Below are positions 48,801 to 57,800 of a stretch of DNA of 64,000 nt, one piece after another. Both the position numbers and the translations under genes were made by a program. Positions within the stretch are counted from its first letter, which is position 1, and every line of letters begins with the position of its first letter. The DNA is from Romanomermis culicivorax (taxonomy: Eukaryota; Nematoda; Enoplea; Mermithida; Mermithidae): assembly GCA_963922205.1 (NCBI GenBank), contig CAWUHX010000158.1, positions 496,001 through 560,000 of the forward strand. The letters are read 5' to 3'. The notes under the pieces were generated by a model. It did not search any database and was not told where the DNA came from. It saw only the letters and a list, made by a program, of their open reading frames with translations.

Positions 48801-51800
48801 TTCAACCAATTTTAAAGCTGAGAAAGACCGTTCGCAACTAAACTACTTACTGATCAGTTATGTAGTCTAAAATAAAATTTGGAAGGGACCGGTCCCTCCC
48901 TGTCCCCTCCTCAGCTACGTGTCTGCTTCAAGTGTTTGACAGTCCAAGATTGAATAATAAACGTAGCACGAGCTTCCACTGCAAAACGCCAAGAAACCAC
49001 TATTAGAGGCCAACTATATTTCGCCGTACAGTGCCGTGCAGCACTAAGTATAGCAGCTACTTATCATTTTCATTTACTTATTATCATTTACAACCGTACG
49101 GCGTGAAGTATAGCAGCCACTCATCAGTCGACATACGGCACCGCACGGCGCCGTAGGGCGCGTGCGGCAAAGTATAGCAGCTCAATGTGGTGCCGTACGG
49201 CACCGTCCGCCGCCGTACGGCGAAGTATAGTTGGCCTCTTTTCTCGAAGCAGAATCCCCAACCATGGATATGACACGGAAAAATCAAAAAATTTTTTCAT
49301 ACGAAAAGGGATGCTCCGTCCTAGGACTGTAGCCATGAATTTTTTTCAGAGGGGGTATTTTTTCACTCAATATACTGCAAAATTGGTATTTCTAACTTGA
49401 CTTTTTCTTGAAGAAAAAAACCAAAGGTTCTTTGTTTAACACTTGCAACATTTCGGGGAGGGCATGATCCCCAACCTCCTGCCTACAGGTCTGCTCTGTC
49501 TAATGGTTCAAGCTAATTTACACCATGACTCTACACTATTGCTCTAGGCCCGTTACCAAAATTCCTAGACACCCTGGGCCTTTTCTGTAAATAATTCAGG
49601 ATTGTTCTGATAAAAATGAGCAGTTGAAGTTTTATGATAAAATAGGACAGGGTTCCTGCACAGACGCTTTTATCGCTTGTAGTAAGGTCGCAGCTGAATT
49701 TCAGATTCTTACATTTCAAAATGTCACTCTGCTTTTAGAAGACGTTTAGGTATTAAAACTTATTTTTGGGGCAACCTGCTTCATTTTCAGAAGCGGAAGT
49801 CAAAGATTTGCAAGGAAAATTAGAAGAATCGAAATTGAGAGCCCTAGATCGGAAAAAAATGTTCAAAGACGAATTGAAAAGTTTGATCGTACTCCAATCG
49901 TCGCCGGAAAAACCGGCCCCAAAAACCAACGACGTTTTGACCGAATACCTACAAAACGAAATAGTAAAAGAAGAAAAACAATTGAAAGACAATTTGCAAA
50001 CTTTGGAAAAATTGAAACAATCCACGCGTCAACGTCAAGAAAACGAATTGGCCGACTTGAACGAAGCGTTGCGCAAACGTAAATTGCAATCGGAAGCGGA
50101 GAAACGCGAAGCTCAACAAGCGCTGGCCCGTATGCAGCAACGTTTGCAGCAATTTTTGCAACGGCGCGACGCTTTGCTGCGCGAGTTGCGCGACGCCAAA
50201 TCGCGACCGGGAGGCGGCGCCCAGTGGCGAGACGCTATCGAAAAAACGTCGCGAAATATTGAACGTTTGCGTGAAAAGATTGCAAAATTGAACGACGCTT
50301 GGAAACCCTTGAAACGTGAAACCGACGAATTGCGCCGCCGTTTAGCCGACATTCAAAATCAAGGCCGCCGTTTGGCCGACGAGTATCCGCGAAAAGTGTC
50401 GTTCAACGATGATTTGGAAGACGAATTGTTGAAAAAGGAGAACGAACTAGAAGGAAAGAAAGCCAATTTGAGACGGTACGTTAATTACTGTATAATCAAG
50501 TTCTACCTTCTTATTGAACATTTAAAAATTTTCCAGTACACGATTTTTGTTTATTAGGATTGTTTACATAGTTGGTTCTTCTGCTGTATATTCTAAATAT
50601 TGACGTTAAGACCAATATTTTTGATCGATGGTCCTTATTCAAACTAAAATTTGCATAAATGGGATCTATAGTGGAAAGCCACCCGATCTCAGCAACGGGT
50701 TAAGATTACAAAACGTTGGGACATGATAGATTGAACCCTACAATAGTTTCCGTTAGATAAGCGTTCATCTATGGAATGCAAAGTCACAACAACATGAATT
50801 GATAAAATTGTACACTTATGGCGCAAAATTTTGTTCTGCGTTTGCGTAAAGTATTCTTGCGCTTCATCTTTTGGTTATTCTTGAGATATCCGTCTTGAGA
50901 TTACGACTGAAAATAACCCAGCTTGTTGTCGAATTCAATCTTCCTTGGTTTCGGGAAATTGAACGTATTTCGTTCAATTTTTTAGCTAAGATTGTTGCAT
51001 TTATTGCATCATTATAATCAGCATAAAAAATTAATCATGGCCTGAGAGTCAAAAGTATAAAATCGATCGGGAAAATTTTCCAAAAACGTTATTAATGGTC
51101 GGAAACTGCTCAAAAAAAGATTAAAAAATTGTGTCGTAGTTCTTTCTATTTAATAAGGACCCGCGAGACTAATTTCCAACAGCATACACCATTTTGCTAC
51201 CGAATGGTATCCAGCAGTGTTTTTTCTGCACAGGGCTTTCTGCACACTGCAGAAAAGCCAAAAAAGTTTCTGCACTGCGGTTTTCTCCTGTCACCACTGT
51301 TTTTTCCCCGGACCTTTTGCCCAAATGAGGGAAGGGGTCAAAATTTGTTTCCCTATTTTCCCGGAGTAGTTTTTCGCTTAAGAATGCTCATAGAAGCTTT
51401 ATTTATGTATTTTTGTGCTTTTTCAAACCTGCTGCGGCTTTTAGAGCCGTTAATTCATTAAAATTGAGGAAACATTCGAAATTTTTGAGTTTGATCGAAG
51501 TATAATGATACTGCAAACCACGACAACAAAGAAGATCAAGTGGTGGCACCTCTGTGAACGCAAGGCTCAGTTCACAGCTGACCTTGATACGATCGACGTG
51601 GACCCTGACCAGCAGGCCATAGCAATCTAGGACAATGCAGTCAGCCAGGTTCACCAGGTGGCGCGCGATGTTCTCGGTGAAACAAGACCAGGAAAAAAAT
51701 TTATCAATAAGCAAATATGGTGGTGGAATGAAGAAGTACAAGTGGCAGTCAAGGAAAAGAAGCTGGCATTAAAGGTGTGGCGCAATTCTCGCACTGATGG

Positions 51801-54800
51801 GTACTATCACAGTACATGAACCTCAAATCGGCAGGGAAACGAGCAGTGGCAGTGGCAAAGGCTGCACACTTTGACTGGCTGTAGGAAGAGCTGGACAAGC
51901 CTGAAGGATCAAACATGATCTACCGCCTTGCCAGTGCAGGACACCGAGCAACACAGGATATTGGCCAAGTCAAGCACATCAAAGACGGCAGCCACTAGGT
52001 TCTACCAGACCCTCATGCCATTCTTAAACAGTGGAGGGACTACTTCTCAGGTATCTGCAATGAAGAATTTTCCCGCCCCCCTATTCAAAGCACCGACCCA
52101 ATCCCCGGACTAGTCCCGCTAATCACCACAGAAGAAGTTGAAGCTGCAGTTAAGAGGATGAAGAATGGCAAGGCCACTGGACCTGACGACATCCCGACCG
52201 AAGTGTCAAAGATCCTCAGTCATCGAGGAGCCAAGATTCTAGCCAGCCTTTTCAACCACATCACTGAAGAAGGCACAGTCCCGCCAGTTTGGACAACCAG
52301 TATCTCAGTACCAATATGGAAGGGCAAAGGCGATGTTCTGGAGTGCTCCAATTACTGGCCAATCGGCTTCCTCTGCCATGTGATGAAGATCTTTGAGAGG
52401 GTCCTTGACGTGAGGCTTCACATGATTATCAATATTAGGCCAAACCAGTGTGGCTTTGTGAAGGAATGTGGAACAACAGACGCCATCCATGCTGTCAGGC
52501 CGCTCATGGAGAAGCACTGGGAGAAGAACAAGCCAGTCCATATGGCCTTTTTGAACCTGAAAAAGGTGTTCGACTGGATCCCCCACGAACTCATTTGACA
52601 TGCCCTATGATCGCACAATGTTCCCGAAACCTAGGTCCAATGGGTCAAGCTGCTTTACCATAGCATCACTCACCTTTCGACATCAATGTTGGCATTCACC
52701 AGGGGTCGGCTCTCTCGCCCGTGCTCTTTGACCTCTGCATGGGCACGGCAACAGCTGACCTTCATACACCACATCCCTGGTTGCTACTTTATGCCAATGA
52801 CATCCTTTTGGTGGATGAAGAACTGCAAGAACTCCAGCACCAAATGCAGCGATGGAGCAACTGATGGCTGAACATCAATAAGACTGACTATATGGAATGT
52901 GGCCTGCAAAAAGATGGAACCATCAATGTCAGTGGAGAAGAACTGAAGAAAACGACACAATTTAAGTACATTGGCTCCATCATCAGCAGTAAAGGTGATA
53001 TGCTCCCAGATGCAAGGGCCTGCATGTATACGGCCTGGATGAAGTGGCCCCAGTTCACTGGCATTCTTTGCGACCACCGGATGCCTATCCCACTTGAGGC
53101 TAAAGTCTACAAGACCATGGTCCGCCCTGTCGCCCTCTATGGGTCGGAATGTTGGTCAGCGAGCTCCAAGCATGAACAGGTGCTCCAAGTTATGGAAATG
53201 AGAATGCTATGATGGTCCCATGACTTAACAAGATTCGACCATGTTCTCAATTATTACGTTCGAGGGTGCATGGGTGTGCATACATGTAACAGAGCCATAA
53301 AGTCTGGGGGGTTGGGCCACTTTTTTGGGGCTGGGGGTCGGTAATTCCCAAAATTTTGGGGGGAAGGGTCTCTGAAAGTAAAAAAATTCGATTTTTTGAC
53401 GAAAAAAGTCCGGAAAATGGTTCAAAAAATAGTAATTTTTGTCTAAAAAATGATGAAAAAATGTATTTATGGCGCGAAGCGCCGAGAAAATTAATGTTTT
53501 TGACCATTTTTTGTTCAAAAATTGACATTTTTTATTAAAAAATTGACATTTTTCAACATTTTTCCGACCAAAAGTATGGGGGTCCCTAGGGCTACCATGT
53601 GGCTAGCCATAGGATTGTAAAATCCCGGGGGGCGGTCGCCCAATGGCTAGCCATATGGTCGACGATTTCTGGGGGGGGGGGGTTCCCATAGCACTTCCCC
53701 CCCAATTACATGTATGTGGGTGTGGCACCCATTATGGAAAAGATGCAAGAAGGAAGGTTATGGTGGTATGGACATGTAATGAGAAGCGATGAAAACTTGG
53801 TGGCACGGACAGCGATGCTGCTGAGTCCACAGGGCCAATGGCCACGAGGAAGACCAAAAAAATGCTGGATGGACCACATCAATGAAGACATGCGAAAAGT
53901 GGGCACAGCCCTGGAAGACGCCCATGACGGGGCCAAGTGGAGATGGGCATGTTGACAAGCGGAGCTTGACATTTAGTGGTACTAATGCTAGGAAGAAGAT
54001 CAAAGTCTAATCTGCAAGCATTGTGGAACAAATTTTCTAGCAAACTATCCAAGAGCATAATAACTTTAAATTACATGAGAAATCGACGGTCAAGTCCTCT
54101 ATGATGACAAGTGAGAGCCAAAAAAAGATTCGAATCTTTCCGGTCCAGACTGACTCTGACATTCTGCGACACTGAAAATCAATTTTCCAAACATTTATTT
54201 CAAGAATTAGGTTCGAATTTTGTGTTTAAAAGTCTTGATTTCTAGAATTTTATATTTGAAAAATTTTAAAACCAGTAATTTATTCGCAAACTCTCGTGAA
54301 CTTGGCCAAAAAGATATGAGTAAGAAGAAGAGAAATTTCCGAAAACTACATCCATGAAGCTTTTGTATTGATTTTACGTTAAGAAAAGAATAATCGCTTC
54401 AAAAAGTTTACAGACTTGACGTATTGATCTTTCTCAAAAAATGTGTAAAGGAAAAAATATGAATCTTCATTAAATATCAAGATAAAATATTGAAGATTAC
54501 CAATTAAAACATGAGATAATACGTTTAAGGTGATGAAAACTATTGAAGATTAAATGATAAGTGAAGGTATACATGTTAGAAGCAGCACCTGAGCTTGGAA
54601 ATAAATAATAATGCTTATTTAAGTTATAACCGGCGCGAAGCGTCGGAAAATTTTGCGATTATGACCTACTAAAAAGCAACAAAATGCATCTTTTCTGTAC
54701 CCGATGTGATTAAACACATGACTCAAAAAATTCTGCAGTGCAGAAATCACAGAAAAAATTCTGCACGAAGCCAAAAAAAACTGCACTGTGCAGAAGAAAA

Positions 54801-57800
54801 CACGGGTATCCAGCATATTGTATAGGTGAAGCTTTCAACGAATAAACTTAGTTAAAAGTTGACTAATTGTTTCGAAAAATCTTACTTTCCAGATTTTTGA
54901 GCCACACTATCGATAAGTGCCCCCAAGTCCTTTATACTTGGGGTACTTCTAAACCACTACTAGCAGAAGAGAAAGCGATTTACGAAAAAACCAAAAAAAT
55001 TTCTCTATCTAGTATATTTGCAGTAAGCAGGATTTAGGGGATATTCTCGAGCGAGCCATTCCATGTGAGCATTTGCGAATAAGCGAATTTCAACTGAGCG
55101 AATTGCCAAGTGAACGAATTCCCAATTGAGCGATTCGAATGTGAGGGATTCTTAAGTGAGTGCATTCTCAAATCAGCGAACTCTCGATTGGGCGATTCTC
55201 TGAATGAGTGACAGAGAATTTAATAAAAATTTTTTCATATTTTGCTCAGTTTTTACGTTTCCTTTCGTTTTCTGTGTGTGTTGCTTATGTTTTTGTTTAT
55301 GAGTTTTTAAGTTGCCATCTTCTGTCTTTGTTTCCTTTCATTTTTTTCATCTCATGTGCTTTTTTCTTTTCTGTTCATGAAACAATACATTATGGTCTCC
55401 CATATAATTATTGTACAGTTCTGCATGCTGTATTTCCTATTTAATTTTCTCTTTTGTGATTTTTTCTTCATTCATACTTACTTTTCATCTCAGTTTTATG
55501 ATTTTATTCATCTTTTCATCTCTATCTATTCTCCTGCTCCTTTCTTTTTTCTTTATTTTTTCAAATTAGTTTTGCTTTCTTTCTTGCTGCTTTCTCTATG
55601 TTGCTTTCTTCTATTTTGCCACATTTTTATATTTCTTCTAATGATTTTCTTCCTATTTTCACTTATTTTTAATGCCCACTTTTTTGCTGACGTCTGTTAA
55701 TTTTTTGTTGCATCCAGCGTTCTTTTGCTTATATTTTTCTCAAAATTTTCACACCTTCATTGGTGAAACACTCAAACTTGTTGGTGTATAAGAATTGTAC
55801 ACTATGGTTGTTCAAGATGACAACCTTTAATGCACTATTTCATGAGCAAAAATGAAAAAAGGACATGACAAGAAAAAAGAAAATAAAAGAAAGCAGAGAA
55901 AAAAGACGCAAACGTAAAAACATACATAAACTAGTTTATTAGAAAATGCCCCGATGGGGCGGGAAAAAGGAGAATATACTTGCTTCAATAGTTGCCATAC
56001 TAGAAAAAGAAGTGGACTAGATTTTTGAGAACTTTGGTCAAAGTTGAAAAAAATTCACTTCCTTTATATTGGATTTTCATTCTTTCTCAAAAAAATTGTC
56101 TATGTCTGTGAAAAAGTATATTCTGCAGCATCCTGCATTTTGTCCTTTAACTGGCATCAATTACAGTAAAATTTTTCTATATGAAAAATATATGCACCTG
56201 ACTTCAAGTGTAGAGAAATGATAAACCGATAGCATTCTAACTCCCGACCAATTCAGAACTCCTGCCTTTCACACTAGCTGAAAAATAGTGAGGGAGGCAT
56301 ATTATAGTCATTTTCAGAACTACAAAGGAACCTGAGGTTCGTTGCACTAACCCAACATGAGGATAATCTCAACATCAGGATTAAATTGATGATCCTGAGT
56401 TTAAGCTGTTCGCAATTTCCAAATTATTTTCTTCCAATGCACAAACCATACTCACTTCGGGATTAACTAAAACTGAGGTTTAAGTTCGGGTTTGGGGATT
56501 GCAGAAATTTTTATATTTATTTGCTTTAGAGATAAGAAAATTATGCGAAAATTTTAGTGCAACCCGACAGCTCGAGCTGGGGATAATCTCATAATTGAGC
56601 TTGTTGTAATCCTGATGACATTCAAATTATACCAAACTTGAGATCAAACGGAGTCGCCTTCTTGTTCGAGATTATCCTGAGCACGAGCTCGGACCCCTTT
56701 AGTGCAACTGGGCCTTGGTTACAGTCATGGGGCACCAATCTGCAAATGGGAGAACAGGGTAAAGCATACAAAAATGCACCTGATTCAGCCATGCCTATAT
56801 TAGGAGTGTGCGCAAAATCCCGTACCCGGTTCTCCCTGACTTTACTCACGGTCCCACGGCAACAGTACGACTTTTTTGAAAGCAGGACCAGAGCGACAAA
56901 GATGGGTGAAATTACTTCCCATTTGCAATCCCGCAAAAAGCGCTCTTGCTGCAAATTTCAGTTTAAATCCAAAAACTGTGAATGATGCTATTTTGTTCAA
57001 TAGTTAAATAGAAGAGAATAAATTCGTTTGTAGCTTGTAATCAGTAGAACTTACGGAGTGAATTCTATACGATATGTTATGTAAAATGAGTGAATGAAAC
57101 ATATCTTGCGCAATCAATTTAGTTCTTAGAAGACTGTGTGCTGTAGCTCTTTTTTTCTAAAAAAGCTGAATGGGATTTTATGTGCCACTTTCCCACATGA
57201 TTCCTTTTGTTGACACCAAATTCAGTAAAAATGTTTAACACAGTTGGAAGCAAACATGTGTGAGAGGGGACATGGGGGTATAAACTTCCGTAAGGGTTTT
57301 GAAACTGTAAAATTTGTTATGCAAAAAAATTTGTTGTCAACTTTTTTTGAATTTTTTGTCTCAGAAAACGCCAAAAAACGAAGGTCCACGCCTGTACCCT
57401 CGTAAAAATTTCAGAGATGCACATATTTGATATTGGAAAGTGTGTTGATGCACTCAGCTGCGGAATATACTTTTTCACAGACATAGAAAATTTTTTTGAG
57501 AAAGAATAAAAATCCAATATAAAGAAAGTGAATTTTTTCCAATTTTTTTCTAAATCCAAGTCCTCAAAAATCTAGTTCACTTCTTTTTGTAGCATGAGAA
57601 CCATCAAAGCAAGTATATTCCTCTTTTTTCTACCCCATCCTGGCATTTTTAAATAAACTAGTTCACCTCTTTTTAGTGGGCCTCAGCCATGCACGAAAAC
57701 TTTCATAGAAGCACATTAAAGTTTTAAATTTGGTCATCTTCACGCCAAAAATAAAAAACTATCTTCAAGCTATGAAATCTCACTTCCGGCAAAAGTAAAA

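Larger units (their letters stand above)
51507..54030 (+). mobile_element. 5'-truncated RTE-like LINE inserted in B2
   Basis: A reverse transcriptase reading frame with many stops and shifts, 5'-truncated inside the endonuclease-RT linker and interrupted by a C element at 53279-53716. B sequence resumes at 54031. No clear target duplication or tail repeat. Confidence 0.8.
51215..54805. mobile_element. B2: hAT-like element with perfect 8-bp TSD, split by a LINE
   Basis: The left end is CAGTGTTTTTTCTGCACAGG and the right end, inward, is CCGTGTTTTCTTCTGCACAG. GTATCCAG lies at 51207-51214 and again at 54806-54813. Without the LINE (51507-54030) it is about 1.07 kb. GGCGCGAAGCGTCGG lies near 54631. 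It preserves the empty A insertion site (TATTGAAGATTACCAATT, about 54489), unlike B1. No coding frame. Confidence 0.88.

Noticed and set aside
55208..55700. Hydrophobic open frames of 78 and 114 codons (plus strand)
   Set aside because: They are translations of a pyrimidine-rich, low-complexity stretch inside element G; no start context, motif or splice support.
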